64,000 nt of DNA from Lachnospiraceae bacterium (GCA_022510615.1 JAFLTC010000003.1:1-64000); one strand, 5' to 3'. Counted from the stretch's first letter, positions 16,668-26,183 are shown. Made by a program: numbers and translations. Notes: a model not told the origin generated them from the sequence alone.

Positions 16668-17453
16668 TTAAAATCCTTTCGCCTGAATCGCCTTGATGAC
16701 CAGCTGTCCAATCAGCAAATGACCTTTCTTGTTCGGATGCGGATCAAACTCCCGCCCCTTAAATGCCATATTGACTAACTTTTCTTCACTGTTTTCAAAG
16801 CCGGACTTAATATCCACAAGAGTATAGCCGCTACCTTTTATAAAGGTTTGATTCAGCATATCGATATAATACTCTGCCTTCTCATATAAATTTTCATACT
16901 TTCCCAAACCATGGCAGGGGTTGTACACATTGTCCGCATAAATTTTTGCCGCCGGTGCCACTCTTTTTATCGCTTCGATGATTTTCGGAAAATTTTCATC
17001 AAAGGTCTGGCAGGCATCACGAAACATGACATCTCCTCTGGCGATGTATTCCTGAATGTCAATATCTAACCGCAACAGACGGAGCAAATCATTGGACCCC
17101 ACAGATACTGTCACAATATCTGCGTATTTCAAAGTGGCAGCATACTTGTTATGGAATTCATTTTCCGGATTTATTAAAATATCTAACAACTCACCGCTTC
17201 GTAAACCGTCTGTCCCAAAATTCGCTGTTATGACATAATCATAGTAGTTTTCCAGATAGTTTTCAACCTGCCCCACATAGGAATCCTCCCTTGGATTTGT
17301 CAGACCATATCCGTGGGCAATACTGTCTCCCAGAGCAACATATCGAATCGTAGTAGATACGGTATCCCCTGAACTAATTTTCAACTCCGGTACCGCCCAT
17401 AATCCCACGACTATACCAAGTAATACTACTCCTGTTCGCACCAGCCATTTCAC
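16668..17453 (-). CDS. Secreted or anchored SGNH/GDSL hydrolase
   Basis: A 261-residue protein with an N-terminal signal anchor (about 5-22) and an SGNH hydrolase domain. The four family blocks are visible: GDSIAHG (Ser nucleophile), Gly in block II, VGSNDLL (Asn) and DPHPNKKGH (Asp-His). Such enzymes hydrolyse esters of lipids or deacetylate wall polymers outside the cell. The start is GTG at 17453, with AGGAGG 9 bases upstream; no in-frame ATG is better placed. Confidence 0.85.
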   Translation of the reverse strand: MKWLVRTGVVLLGIVVGLWAVPELKISSGDTVSTTIRYVALGDSIAHGYGLTNPREDSYVGQVENYLENYYDYVITANFGTDGLRSGELLDILINPENEFHNKYAATLKYADIVTVSVGSNDLLRLLRLDIDIQEYIARGDVMFRDACQTFDENFPKIIEAIKRVAPAAKIYADNVYNPCHGLGKYENLYEKAEYYIDMLNQTFIKGSGYTLVDIKSGFENSEEKLVNMAFKGREFDPHPNKKGHLLIGQLVIKAIQAKGF

Positions 17454-17540
17454 ACAACAAAGCCTCCTGACACATTATTTTACCGGATCGCACGGCCCGG
17501 CTCTATGTGTTAGTATGCCCCGTCAAAGTAAAATCATGCT

Positions 17541-18269
17541 TTATTCCTCTACATTGTGGTAAACATTCTGCACATCATCATCCTCGTCTAAAAGATCCAT
17601 AATTCGTGCAAACATCTTTTTATCATTGTCATCGGTGAGTTCCACATAGGTTTGCGGAATCATCGTTACCTCTGCCTGTACCATCGGGACTCCTTCGCCT
17701 TCCAGTGCCTCTCTTACCGCACTGAAATCCTCCGGTGATGTTAGAATTTCATAGCAGTCTTCTTCCTCGGAAAAATCCTCGGCACCAGCTTCCAGCGCTA
17801 TCATCATAAATTCATCCGCATCGGTAGAATAGGCTTCCTTATCAACAATAATCTGTCCCTTCTGGTCAAACATGTAGGATACACAACCGGTAGTTCCCAC
17901 ATTACCGTTTCCTTTCGTAAAGGCATTTCTTACATTCGAAGCGGTACGGTTTTTATTATCCGTCAATGCCTCTACGATAATCGCTGTACCGTTCGGACCA
18001 TATCCCTCGTAGGTGCATGCCACATAATTTACGGCATCCACATCTCCTGCCGCTTTCTTTATACCACGCTCAATGGTATCGTTCGGCATATTGTTAGCCT
18101 TTGCCTTCGCAATGACATCACGAAGCTTACTGTTATTATTTGGGTCCGCACCGCCCTCTTTTACGGCAACCGCAATTTCACGGCCGATAACGGTAAAAAT
18201 CTTTCCCCTCTTCGCATCATTTTTTTCCTTTTTGTGTTTAATGTTTGCAAATTTTGAATGTCCTGACAT
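17541..18269 (-). CDS. yebC: YebC/PmpR (TACO1) family protein
   Basis: A 242-residue member of the YebC family, recognised from the nearly invariant start [14 protein letters not shown] and the [16 protein letters not shown] segment. Family members bind DNA or ribosomes; TACO1 and some YebC proteins help translate difficult proline stretches, while others act as regulators. The ATG has AGGAG 8 bases upstream. It lies 12 bases from argR, in the place where many Firmicutes carry recN or spo0A after argR. Confidence 0.95.
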   Translation of the reverse strand: MSGHSKFANIKHKKEKNDAKRGKIFTVIGREIAVAVKEGGADPNNNSKLRDVIAKAKANNMPNDTIERGIKKAAGDVDAVNYVACTYEGYGPNGTAIIVEALTDNKNRTASNVRNAFTKGNGNVGTTGCVSYMFDQKGQIIVDKEAYSTDADEFMMIALEAGAEDFSEEEDCYEILTSPEDFSAVREALEGEGVPMVQAEVTMIPQTYVELTDDNDKKMFARIMDLLDEDDDVQNVYHNVEE

Positions 18270-18281
18270 GTTCTTCTCTCC

Positions 18282-18737
18282 TTATTGATTCATTCTTATT
18301 TTTTCGATCACTTCCGGCACTAACTCAGCTGTTTTTACCGCACACATAATCGTATCATCTCCGGCAATAGAGCCGGCAATTTCCTCAATGCCGAGAGCAT
18401 CCACTGCCGCTGCAACAGCCATTGCCATACCGCTTACCGTTCGGATTACTACCAGATTATCTGCCTGGGTAATGGACACCATGCCATCCTGCAGCACTCT
18501 GGCATACCGTTCCGAATAAGCCTGAGAGCTACCACCCCCATAATCCATTGCTGCATATTTGGGTCTGCCATTGCTTCCTGCCACCTTAGTCAGAGCCAAC
18601 TCCCTTATGTCACGACTGATCGTGGCCTGTGTCACACGAAAGCCTGCCTGTAAAAGCCGCTGTCCCAAATCCTCCTGGGTCTCTATTTCATACTGGTCAA
18701 TCAGTTCCAGTATTTTACTTTGTCGTATCCGTTTCAC
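18282..18737 (-). CDS. argR: Arginine repressor
   Basis: A 151-residue ArgR/AhrC: an N-terminal winged helix (residues 1-70, with VTQATISRDIRELAL) and a C-terminal hexamerisation and arginine-binding domain with the SIAGDDTIMCAV signature (about 120-131). It represses arginine biosynthesis and activates catabolism in the presence of arginine. The start is GTG at 18737, with AAAGGAG 7 bases upstream. The position in a nadK-tlyA-dxs-ispA-xse cluster is conserved in Firmicutes. Confidence 0.95.
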   Translation of the reverse strand: MKRIRQSKILELIDQYEIETQEDLGQRLLQAGFRVTQATISRDIRELALTKVAGSNGRPKYAAMDYGGGSSQAYSERYARVLQDGMVSITQADNLVVIRTVSGMAMAVAAAVDALGIEEIAGSIAGDDTIMCAVKTAELVPEVIEKIRMNQ

Positions 18738-18749
18738 AAAACCGCTCCT

Positions 18750-19580
18750 TTACTGCCGATTCAGTTTGCTTCTCATTTTATCAAAAAAGCTTACATCTCC
18801 CAGTCTTACCATATCAAAGGTTTCCTCTGCTTTTTCAATCTGAATAATATCGCCGGTGGACACACTCCATAACATCTTCCCATCCCCCCGGACTGTCGCC
18901 TCATCCTTATAGTTTTCCTTTGTTTTTCCCAGTTCTATCTGAAGCTTGGAACCGGAGGAAACTACGACACTCCGTTTATTCAGTGAATGGGGACATATCG
19001 GGGTAATAATCAATGCCTCCATTCCCGGTGCCAGCACCGGACCTGCCGCAGACAAATTATATGCGGTAGAGCCTGTTGGCGTGGAAACTAAAATCCCGTC
19101 TGCCACATACGTATCTAAAAGACAACCGTCCACATATACACGGGCCGTTACCATATGTCCAAAATCCTGTTTGCTGATAATAAATTCATTGATGGCCAGA
19201 CAGGTATCCTCTCTCACAGATTTTTTCTGCAGATGTCCGGTCAGAGCCATTCTCCGCTCCATCTCATATTGCCCATCTAAAATAGCTTTCAGTGCCTTTT
19301 CGATTTTAGGCCGTTCCACTTCCGTGAGAAATCCCAGTGTTCCAAAATTCACACCAAGCACCGGAACGTTTTTTCCGGCAAACTGCTTGGCCGCCTGTAT
19401 CACAGAACCGTCTCCTCCTAATACAATCGCCATGTCCGCCTGAAAATCCTCTTTAATCTGGGAGGAATGCCCTATTATTTTAGCACATTTTTTATACTTT
19501 TCCAAATATCTTTTTATTTCCGTCGCTACCTCGTGGTTGACATCCTTTTCACCGTCGGAAATGATATAAAATTTTTCCAT
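18750..19580 (-). CDS. nadK: NAD kinase
   Basis: A 276-residue ATP-dependent NAD(+) kinase making NADP. Motifs: GGDGSVIQAA (catalytic Asp and nucleotide binding), LGVNFGTLGFLTE and STPTGSTAYNLSAAGP. The ATG at 19580 is chosen because AAAGGCGG is 7 bases upstream; the TTG at 19598 overlaps tlyA. Operon member between tlyA and argR. Confidence 0.95.
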   Translation of the reverse strand: MEKFYIISDGEKDVNHEVATEIKRYLEKYKKCAKIIGHSSQIKEDFQADMAIVLGGDGSVIQAAKQFAGKNVPVLGVNFGTLGFLTEVERPKIEKALKAILDGQYEMERRMALTGHLQKKSVREDTCLAINEFIISKQDFGHMVTARVYVDGCLLDTYVADGILVSTPTGSTAYNLSAAGPVLAPGMEALIITPICPHSLNKRSVVVSSGSKLQIELGKTKENYKDEATVRGDGKMLWSVSTGDIIQIEKAEETFDMVRLGDVSFFDKMRSKLNRQ

Positions 19581-19594
19581 GCTTTTACCGCCTT

Positions 19595-20410
19595 TCAATG
19601 CTGTAGCACCTCATGGGCATTTTCAACTAACGCCTCTATCCTTTCTTTTTCTTCATCGGAAATCTCTGAAGGCTCCCGCTCATCATTTTCCATATATAAT
19701 AAATATTCAATATTTCCCTCCGGTCCCCGTATGGGAGAATAGTCAAGACCCAGAATATGAAAACCAAGTCCCAGGGCATAATTCATTATCATTTCAATTA
19801 CTTCATGATGCACCTTTTTATCCCGGACAACACCTTTTTTTCCTACTTTTTCCCGTCCTGCCTCAAACTGCGGTTTGATGAGGCAGACAATCTGTCCCCC
19901 CGCTTTCATCAGCGCCTTAACAGGAGCTAACACTTTCGTCAGGGAAATGAAAGCTACGTCGATGGACACAAAATCCACTGCCTCCCCAATATCCTCCGGT
20001 ACAACATAACGGATATTTGTCTTTTCCATTGATTTTACCCGTTCTTCCTGCCGCAGTTTCCAGGCAAGCTGATTTGTACCGACATCAATGGCATAAATAA
20101 AACCCGCACCGTTTTGCAGCATGCAGTCCGTAAATCCCCCTGTCGAAGAACCCACATCCATACACACCTTAGCAGTCAGGTCAATGGGAAAAACCTCTAA
20201 TGCCTTTTCCAACTTATATCCGCCCCGGCTGACGTATTTCATCTTTTTTCCCCGGACTTCAATATTAACCGTTTCCGGGAAGGTCTGTCCTGCCTTGTCC
20301 TCGCGCTGGTTATCTACAAAGACCTCGCCGGCCATAATAACCGCCTTTGCCTTTTCCCTTGACTCTGCCAGCCCGCGCTTTACTAACAAGACATCCAATC
20401 GCTCTTTCAC
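19595..20410 (-). CDS. tlyA: TlyA-family RNA 2'-O-methyltransferase
   Basis: A 271-residue protein with an N-terminal S4 RNA-binding domain (about 1-60) and an FtsJ-type Rossmann methyltransferase domain with VGSSTGGFTDCML as the SAM-binding loop. Mycobacterial TlyA makes 2'-O-methylcytidine in both rRNAs; Firmicute members are usually annotated by homology as hemolysin A. The start is GTG at 20410, which shares GTGA with the dxs stop, giving coupled translation. Confidence 0.92.
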   Translation of the reverse strand: MKERLDVLLVKRGLAESREKAKAVIMAGEVFVDNQREDKAGQTFPETVNIEVRGKKMKYVSRGGYKLEKALEVFPIDLTAKVCMDVGSSTGGFTDCMLQNGAGFIYAIDVGTNQLAWKLRQEERVKSMEKTNIRYVVPEDIGEAVDFVSIDVAFISLTKVLAPVKALMKAGGQIVCLIKPQFEAGREKVGKKGVVRDKKVHHEVIEMIMNYALGLGFHILGLDYSPIRGPEGNIEYLLYMENDEREPSEISDEEKERIEALVENAHEVLQH

Positions 20411-22281
20411 CTTACTGCAACCTCACTTATTTTTTCTGCCACACTCTCAGCATCCATGCCGTATTTTTCATACAACTCTTCAGGGGAACCGTGTTCCACA
20501 AAAACATCCGGCAGACATATTGCCAGACATTTGACCCGTCTGATACGTTCCTTCTGTAAAAATGCCTGCAGCTTTTCGGAAAATCCACCACTATATATAT
20601 TGTCCTCCATCGTTACGACAATCCGGTGTTTTTTCGCCAGACTGCGAACTAAATCCTCATCAAAAGGTTTTACAAACCGCATATTGACTACGGTAGGAGA
20701 AATTCTATTTTTCTCCAACAGCTTCGCCGCTGCCAGTGCCTTTGCTACCATATTTCCCACTGCCAGTATGAGCACCTCTCTGCCCTCTGCCAGCACCTCT
20801 GCCTTGCCATACTCAAAGGCAGGGCGTTTTTCCATTTCAATCCGATATGCCTTTCCCCGCGGATAGCGGATTGCTGCCGGTGTATTCATGGTATCCAGCA
20901 CAAAGTTTAAGGCCGACACAAGTTCTTCTCCATCCATTGGAGATAAAATCGTCATGTTCGGCATGGAGGACAGGTAGGAAATATCAAAAATACCCTGATG
21001 GGTCTCCCCGTCTCTTCCCACAATACCGCTTCTGTCTACCGTAAAGATAACCGGCATTTCGTTAATACAAACATCATGAAGTATCTGGTCATAGGCCCTC
21101 TGTAAAAAAGTCGAGTACAAAGATACCACCGGCCGCAAACCTCCTGCCGCCAGTCCCGCTGCAAAAGTAACGGCATGCTCCTCCGCAATTCCAACATCAA
21201 AAGAGCGTTCCGGATATTTTTCTGAAAAGGCCTGAACTCCGGTTCCATCTGGCATTGCCGCACAAACAGACACAATCTCTTCTCGCGTCCCCCCCACCGC
21301 TAACAGCCACTGCTCAAAAATTTTCGTATAGGTTATCTGCTCACCGGAAAGAGTTTCCCCGGTCCCTATATCAAATTGTTCCACACCGTGAAACACCGAC
21401 GGGTGTTTTCTGGCGGGTTTATAGCCTTTTCCCTTTTTCGTCAAAACATGTACCAGGGTTGGCTGGTCCTCCACGGATGCCGCCGTCTCAAAGGCGGTTT
21501 TCATCTCATTTATGTTATGTCCGTCTACCGGTCCGATATAGATCAATCCCATATCTTCAAAGAGCATCCCCGGAATAAATAAATGCTTGATGGAGTCCTT
21601 CGCCCGTTTTATATGACTGGCGATGGGCTGCCCGAAATTTGGTATTTTATCCAAAGTTTGCTCTACATTCGCCTTTAAATTCCGGTATTTCTGATTGGCA
21701 CGGATTTTTCCCAGATAATTTGACATGCCTCCTACATTCGGAGCAATGGACATTTTATTATCATTCAGGACAATAACCATATTGGATTTCAGTGCCGCTG
21801 CATTATTTAATGCCTCAAATGCCATACCGCCGGACAGGGCACCGTCTCCGATTACGGCAAATACCTTTTCATCTGTCCCCTTTAAGTCCCTTGCCTTAGC
21901 CAGTCCCAGAGCCACCGAAAGAGAAGTGGAACTGTGTCCGGTATCAAAGGTATCACTTGGATTCTCCTTTACTTTCGGAAAGCCGCTGATTCCCCCAATC
22001 TGGCGCAGGGTCCCAAAAACCTCCGCTCTGCCAGTGAGCAGCTTATGTACATAGGACTGATGTCCCACATCCCAGACAAGTTTGTCCTTGGGAAAATCCA
22101 GGCATAAATGCAGTGCCATGGTCAACTCCACAGCACCCAGATTAGACGCCAGATGCCCCCCGGTATGACTGACACTGCGTACTAACTTAATCCGTATTTC
22201 TTTTGCCAGTTCACGGTAATCTTCCGGTGCAATATTTTTAATATCATTTTCCTTCACAATCTGCTTTAATAACCTGCCCAC
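20407..22281 (-). CDS. dxs: 1-deoxy-D-xylulose-5-phosphate synthase
   Basis: A 624-residue thiamine-diphosphate enzyme that joins pyruvate and glyceraldehyde 3-phosphate, the first step of the MEP isoprenoid pathway. Visible: VIGDGALSGGMAFEALNNA (TPP/Mg motif, about 150-168), the central pyrimidine-binding domain with FDVGIAEEHAVTFAAGLA (about 365) and a transketolase C-terminal domain. The start is GTG at 22281, with GAGG 10 bases upstream. It is linked to ispA, the next step of prenyl chain synthesis. Confidence 0.96.
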   Translation of the reverse strand: MGRLLKQIVKENDIKNIAPEDYRELAKEIRIKLVRSVSHTGGHLASNLGAVELTMALHLCLDFPKDKLVWDVGHQSYVHKLLTGRAEVFGTLRQIGGISGFPKVKENPSDTFDTGHSSTSLSVALGLAKARDLKGTDEKVFAVIGDGALSGGMAFEALNNAAALKSNMVIVLNDNKMSIAPNVGGMSNYLGKIRANQKYRNLKANVEQTLDKIPNFGQPIASHIKRAKDSIKHLFIPGMLFEDMGLIYIGPVDGHNINEMKTAFETAASVEDQPTLVHVLTKKGKGYKPARKHPSVFHGVEQFDIGTGETLSGEQITYTKIFEQWLLAVGGTREEIVSVCAAMPDGTGVQAFSEKYPERSFDVGIAEEHAVTFAAGLAAGGLRPVVSLYSTFLQRAYDQILHDVCINEMPVIFTVDRSGIVGRDGETHQGIFDISYLSSMPNMTILSPMDGEELVSALNFVLDTMNTPAAIRYPRGKAYRIEMEKRPAFEYGKAEVLAEGREVLILAVGNMVAKALAAAKLLEKNRISPTVVNMRFVKPFDEDLVRSLAKKHRIVVTMEDNIYSGGFSEKLQAFLQKERIRRVKCLAICLPDVFVEHGSPEELYEKYGMDAESVAEKISEVAVR

Positions 22282-22296
22282 AAAACTGTACCTCTT

Positions 22297-23196
22297 TTAC
22301 TTTTCTCTTCCCACCAGTGAGAGAAACAAATCCCGAATAAACTCTTTTGTCTCCTCATCACTGCCTTTTATCGTATCAAATAATTCCAGACCCTGATTCG
22401 TGTACTCTTTAACCATCTGCCTGCTCTTTTCAACACCGTGCATTGACACATAGGTAGATTTATCATTTTTTTCATCGCTGTGAAGAGGCTTACCAATCAT
22501 CTCTTCCTCTCCCGTCACATCCAGTATATCATCCTGTATCTGAAAAGCAATGCCGATATTTGTCCCTATTTTCTCCATACAGGCTACCGTCGTTGCATCG
22601 GCACCTGCCAGTACCGCTCCTATCATCAGACTTGCCTCAATCAGGGCTGCGGTCTTAGTTTTATATACATAATACAATGTTTCCTCATCGACAAAACTTC
22701 CATTCTTTTCCACATCCACGGTCTGACCGCCTACCATGCCCCGGATTCCCGATTTTTCTCCCAGAATTTGCAGTGCCTTTCCGATTTTTTTAGCATCTTT
22801 TTCACTATCAAAGGCAAGAAAAGCCGTCTCAAAGGCCGCATTCAAAAGAGCATCTCCGGTGAGAATTCCCATGGCCTCGCCATATTTTTTATGTGTCGTC
22901 AGCTTACCTCTGCGGTAATCATCATTGTCCATGGCCGGCAAATCATCATGCACGAGAGAATAGGTATGAATCATCTCTATCGCCATCATGAAAGGCCGAA
23001 TCACCTCTTCCCTGCAACCTCCCAGATAACGGTATGTTTCATACATAAAAACAGGCCGCAGCCTTTTTCCCCCCGCCAACAGACTGTAGTTCATAGCTTC
23101 CAGTACTGTCGACGGATACCCGGATATTTCCGGCAGATAGGCAGCAAAGCCCTGCTCTACATCTTTTATCTTCTCTGCCATCTGTTCACGATTCAT
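22297..23196 (-). CDS. ispA: Farnesyl/geranylgeranyl diphosphate synthase
   Basis: A 299-residue all-helical trans-prenyltransferase. The two Asp-rich motifs that bind Mg-diphosphate are present: DDLPAMDND (about residue 85) and DDILDVTG (about 220), with GGKRLRP near 45. It elongates IPP/DMAPP to C15 or so. The ATG at 23196 is favoured; those at 23199 and 23211 are closer to or before the GGGAG site. It overlaps the end of xseB by 11 bases. Confidence 0.93.
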   Translation of the reverse strand: MNREQMAEKIKDVEQGFAAYLPEISGYPSTVLEAMNYSLLAGGKRLRPVFMYETYRYLGGCREEVIRPFMMAIEMIHTYSLVHDDLPAMDNDDYRRGKLTTHKKYGEAMGILTGDALLNAAFETAFLAFDSEKDAKKIGKALQILGEKSGIRGMVGGQTVDVEKNGSFVDEETLYYVYKTKTAALIEASLMIGAVLAGADATTVACMEKIGTNIGIAFQIQDDILDVTGEEEMIGKPLHSDEKNDKSTYVSMHGVEKSRQMVKEYTNQGLELFDTIKGSDEETKEFIRDLFLSLVGREK

Positions 23197-23383
23197 CATC
23201 TTCTCCCTCATCTTCCATCAAAACCCGTATTTTCTTATCCACCCGGTCAATGGCCTTATTTCCAGCCTGAACCAGTTTCATACCCTCGGAAAAATATTGA
23301 TAAGATTGCTCCAGAGTCAGCTTCTCTTCCTCCATCTGTCTGACTGTCTCCTCCAGCTTTTCCATAATTTCTTCTAATTCCAT
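23186..23383 (-). CDS. xseB: Exodeoxyribonuclease VII small subunit
   Basis: A 65-residue coiled-coil protein with the family pattern ELEEIMEKLEETVRQMEEEK, then SYQYFSEGMKLV. It binds the large subunit, XseA, to form exonuclease VII, which degrades single-stranded DNA. The start is the ATG at 23383, with GGAGG 7 bases upstream; the longer reading adds a sequence absent from the family. It lies between xseA and ispA. Confidence 0.93.
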   Translation of the reverse strand: MELEEIMEKLEETVRQMEEEKLTLEQSYQYFSEGMKLVQAGNKAIDRVDKKIRVLMEDEGEDDES

Positions 23384-23424
23384 ATTGTAACCTCCAGTCC
23401 GAAATGTCAGCATGCTGTTTCACG

Positions 23425-24642
23425 CTATTCCTCTCTGCTATAACGTGTCACTTCCTGCGCCCTTGCCGTTACTGCTCCGTCAGCCATTGTAATCTGAATG
23501 ATATCATCTTTTTTTATGTTGCTGACAGAATATAACATTTTGTTTTCGTTATCGGATATATAGGCATATCCGCTTTGCAGCCGCTTTAACGGGCTGAGAC
23601 TGTCGAGCCGCCCCGCCAAAAGGGCAAAAGCATGTCTCTTGTCTTTTATGTTCTGTTTGATCAGATTGGTTAATTTTTCTTCCATATCCGTTAGAAACTG
23701 CCTTTTCTGAAGGAGTTGGTTTTCCGGATTATAAAAAAGGAGACGCTCTGCCATAAAGGCAATTTTTTCACTGATATTGTCTATTTTCTGCAACATCTGA
23801 CGTGCCAGCCAATCCTTATAATCATACAGCTCCGAAAGAGCCTGTCTGACATCATATACCGCCAGCTCTGCTGCCGCTGATGGCGTCGGCGCCCGTAAAT
23901 CTGCCACAAAATCTGCAATGGTAACATCCGTTTCATGCCCCACGGCAGATATGACCGGTATCCGGCAGTAAAAAATGGCATCTGCCACCATTTCTTCATT
24001 AAATGCCCATAAATCTTCCATGGAACCACCGCCCCGGCCGACTATGATAACATCTACGTTTTCTTCCTCTAATCTCTGAATTCCCCGGACAATTGTCTCT
24101 GCTGCCCCTTCGCCCTGTACTTTCGCCGGATACAAAACCAGCTGCACATAGGGGTTTCTTCTGCCGGCAATCTGAATCATATCCTGAATCGCAGCCCCGG
24201 TTTTGGCTGTCACAATTCCCACTCTCTTTACATACTTCGGTATCGGAAGCTTGCGGTCTTCATCAAAATATCCTGCCCTCTCAAGTTTCTTTTTCAGCTG
24301 CTCATAGCGCTCCGCCAAATCCCCGTCTCCTGCCAGCACAATCTTTTTGGCATAGAGCTGATACCTGCCGCCCGGCTCATATACATTAATGGAGCCGCCA
24401 ATTACAACTTCCTGTCCATTTTCCAGCTGAAAGTCCAGACCTCCCCGGTCCCCCCGAAACATCACACAGGCAAGCTGGGAAGAGGAATCTTTCACGGTAA
24501 AATAAATATGCCCGGAGCTATGATATTTGCAATTCGAGATTTCTCCCTTTACAAAAACAACGGACAGGACATATTCATGCGAAAACATATTTTTAATAAA
24601 TTGATTAATTGATGTAACTGAGTATACTTTTCCTCTATTCAT
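23425..24642 (-). CDS. xseA: Exodeoxyribonuclease VII large subunit
   Basis: A 405-residue XseA: an N-terminal OB-fold (about 1-100, with CVMFRGDRGGLDF) and a catalytic domain with the conserved GRGGGSMEDLWAFNEE segment and VGHETDVTIADFVADLRAPTP. The C-terminal coiled coil that wraps XseB follows. It begins 8 bases inside the end of nusB, with AGGAAAGG upstream. Confidence 0.96.
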   Translation of the reverse strand: MNRGKVYSVTSINQFIKNMFSHEYVLSVVFVKGEISNCKYHSSGHIYFTVKDSSSQLACVMFRGDRGGLDFQLENGQEVVIGGSINVYEPGGRYQLYAKKIVLAGDGDLAERYEQLKKKLERAGYFDEDRKLPIPKYVKRVGIVTAKTGAAIQDMIQIAGRRNPYVQLVLYPAKVQGEGAAETIVRGIQRLEEENVDVIIVGRGGGSMEDLWAFNEEMVADAIFYCRIPVISAVGHETDVTIADFVADLRAPTPSAAAELAVYDVRQALSELYDYKDWLARQMLQKIDNISEKIAFMAERLLFYNPENQLLQKRQFLTDMEEKLTNLIKQNIKDKRHAFALLAGRLDSLSPLKRLQSGYAYISDNENKMLYSVSNIKKDDIIQITMADGAVTARAQEVTRYSREE

Positions 24643-25033
24643 TTACAACCTTTCCTAAAATTCCATTTACAAAGGAAGCACCGTTTTCATCTCCATACTG
24701 CTTTGCCAGTTCTACTGCCTCATTGATGGCCACGCCTACCGGAATCGTGTCATCATACAGTGCTTCATAAAGAGCAAGCCTCAGTATCGCCAACTCTGCC
24801 TTGGCAATCCGGTCGATCTGCCAGCCCTTCGCATTGGCTGCAATCTTCTCATCAATGGCCGGCAATTTTTCTATCAGCCCTTTCAGCTTATCTAAAATTT
24901 CCTCTTCGTTTTTCTCTGATAATGACTTTTCCTTCAGAAAATTATCCCTTTGCTCCTCAAATTCCTCTGCTTTATAAAACTCATTCTGAAACAGTAAACA
25001 GAAAATACATTCTCTCATCTCATGCCTTGTCAT
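24635..25033 (-). CDS. nusB: Transcription antitermination factor NusB
   Basis: A 132-residue all-helical NusB, which joins NusE/S10 on boxA RNA during rRNA antitermination. The signature is EALYDDTIPVGVAINEAVELAKQYG, seen in two parts near 85-115, followed by FVNGILGKV. The start is the ATG at 25033 (TRHEMRECIF follows), with GGAG 6 bases upstream; the longer reading from 25063 would run into the terminator. Confidence 0.95.
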   Translation of the reverse strand: MTRHEMRECIFCLLFQNEFYKAEEFEEQRDNFLKEKSLSEKNEEEILDKLKGLIEKLPAIDEKIAANAKGWQIDRIAKAELAILRLALYEALYDDTIPVGVAINEAVELAKQYGDENGASFVNGILGKVVNE

Positions 25034-25048
25034 AATAATCTCCATTCT

Positions 25049-25086
25049 AACAACACGAAACAACCCTCATACAATGACAAGGGTTG
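25049..25086 (-). terminator. Hairpin terminator between asp23 and nusB
   Basis: CAACCCT (25061-25067) pairs with AGGGTTG (25080-25086); on the minus strand it is followed by UUUCGUGUUGUU. The U-run is interrupted, so termination may be partial, and the xse/nusB genes may still receive read-through. Confidence 0.55.
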
Positions 25087-25099
25087 CCCGTTATGTTTC

Positions 25100-25474
25100 T
25101 TATTCCTGTTCCAAAATCACGCCGGCAATGCGTACATTTACCTTTGTTACTACAAGACCGGTCATGGAATTAATCGCCTGTGCCACTTTTTCCTGCACCT
25201 GTGCACATGTCTCTGGAATATTGTAGCCGTATCTCATATTAAGAGCTAGTTCCACTGTGGCGGAATCATCCTCTACCTCTACCTTTACACCTTTGGAAAG
25301 ATTTTTTACACCAAACTTACCGGCTAACTCATTCGTAAAGCCTCCTGCCATGGAATCTACACCCTCCACTTCAGCGGCAGAAATCCCGGCAATCGTAGAC
25401 ACCACTTCATTCGCAATCTGAACTTCCCCAATATCGGAATGATTCTCAAATGTATCACGATTCATCTCTGTCAT
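25100..25474 (-). CDS. Asp23/Gls24 family envelope stress protein
   Basis: A 124-residue Asp23-family protein with the typical GEVQIANEVVSTIAGISAAEVEG segment (cut here as two motifs: ANEVVSTIA and AEVEGV) and a C-terminal VTKVNVRIAGVI. Asp23 in Staphylococcus coats the membrane and reports envelope stress; clostridial copies next to spoIIIA and nusB are common but unstudied. The ATG at 25474 has AGGAGG 10 bases upstream. It has its own promoter downstream of spoIIIAH. Confidence 0.9.
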   Translation of the reverse strand: MTEMNRDTFENHSDIGEVQIANEVVSTIAGISAAEVEGVDSMAGGFTNELAGKFGVKNLSKGVKVEVEDDSATVELALNMRYGYNIPETCAQVQEKVAQAINSMTGLVVTKVNVRIAGVILEQE

Positions 25475-25492
25475 AACTTTGGTACCTCCTGT

Positions 25493-25522
25493 CCGTATGC
25501 TATATATCAATTTGTCATACGG
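25493..25522 (-). promoter_or_regulatory. Inverted repeat in the asp23 leader
   Basis: CCGTATG (25493-25499) and CATACGG (25516-25522) are exact complements, 16 bases apart, just downstream of the asp23 -10 and next to its ribosome site. It could be an operator or a leader hairpin. Confidence 0.4.
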
Positions 25523-25535
25523 TTATTATTTTCTC

Positions 25536-25564
25536 ATTATATCAGATTTATTTGTTTTTGCCAA
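25536..25564 (-). promoter_or_regulatory. Predicted sigma-A promoter of asp23
   Basis: Minus strand TTGGCA (25559-25564), a 17-base spacer and consensus TATAAT (25536-25541). The -35 lies in the last codons of spoIIIAH, so asp23 can be made independently of the sporulation operon. Confidence 0.65.
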
Positions 25565-26183
25565 CAGGAGAAATCACAATTTTATCGGCACTGCATTCTG
25601 TCTTTCTCTTGACGACATCCTCAATCTGGGCAATCTGCGGTTCGGTTAAGTTTTCTGCATTCACAATGACGTCTACACTGTCCTCCACAATGGTGACAAC
25701 CGCTTCATGAAAGCCTTTTGCCGCCAGGAGATTTTCGGTTGCCGTTTCCTTCTCGCTGATGGCAGTCATTTTCATAATTTCATTCATTGCCTTATTCTTC
25801 TGTGCATTTGTAGCATTCTGATTATTGACGAGATTCGTAAGTGTCTCTTTGTTTTTTGCCCGGGTTTGTTCTCTTGACAGTTTGGCCTCCTCAAAATAGC
25901 TGTTTGTTACGGAATTACTTACTAATACCGCTTCTCCTGCGTTTTCTTTTGATGCCGTGCTCTGGGAATCAACAGCCGACACAGAGGCAGTACTGACTGA
26001 TTCATCCTCATCTAACACGATATCCTCATCAGAAATATCCGCAACTTCGTTATCTGTTACCGAATCGTTGCTGGTGGTAATACTCAGTTCATCCCTTCCT
26101 GTCATACTCAGGTATCCTGCTACCGCCACCATGACAACCAGTGCCGTAATAATAATCTGATTTTTTCGCAAAAGCTTCTTCAC
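25548..26183 (-). CDS. spoIIIAH: Stage III sporulation protein AH
   Basis: A 211-residue bitopic protein: an N-terminal membrane helix (about 8-26), an acidic Ser/Asp-rich linker, and an extracytoplasmic YscJ/FliF-like domain (about 90-205). In Bacillus it crosses the intermembrane space to bind SpoIIQ of the forespore, forming the feeding-tube channel. The start is GTG at 26183, with GGAGG upstream and overlapping the spoIIIAG stop. Confidence 0.93.
   Translation of the reverse strand: MKKLLRKNQIIITALVVMVAVAGYLSMTGRDELSITTSNDSVTDNEVADISDEDIVLDEDESVSTASVSAVDSQSTASKENAGEAVLVSNSVTNSYFEEAKLSREQTRAKNKETLTNLVNNQNATNAQKNKAMNEIMKMTAISEKETATENLLAAKGFHEAVVTIVEDSVDVIVNAENLTEPQIAQIEDVVKRKTECSADKIVISPVGKNK

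Noticed and set aside
22480-23343. 287-codon plus-strand frame opposite ispA
   Set aside because: Fully antisense to ispA and xseB, which have clear motifs.
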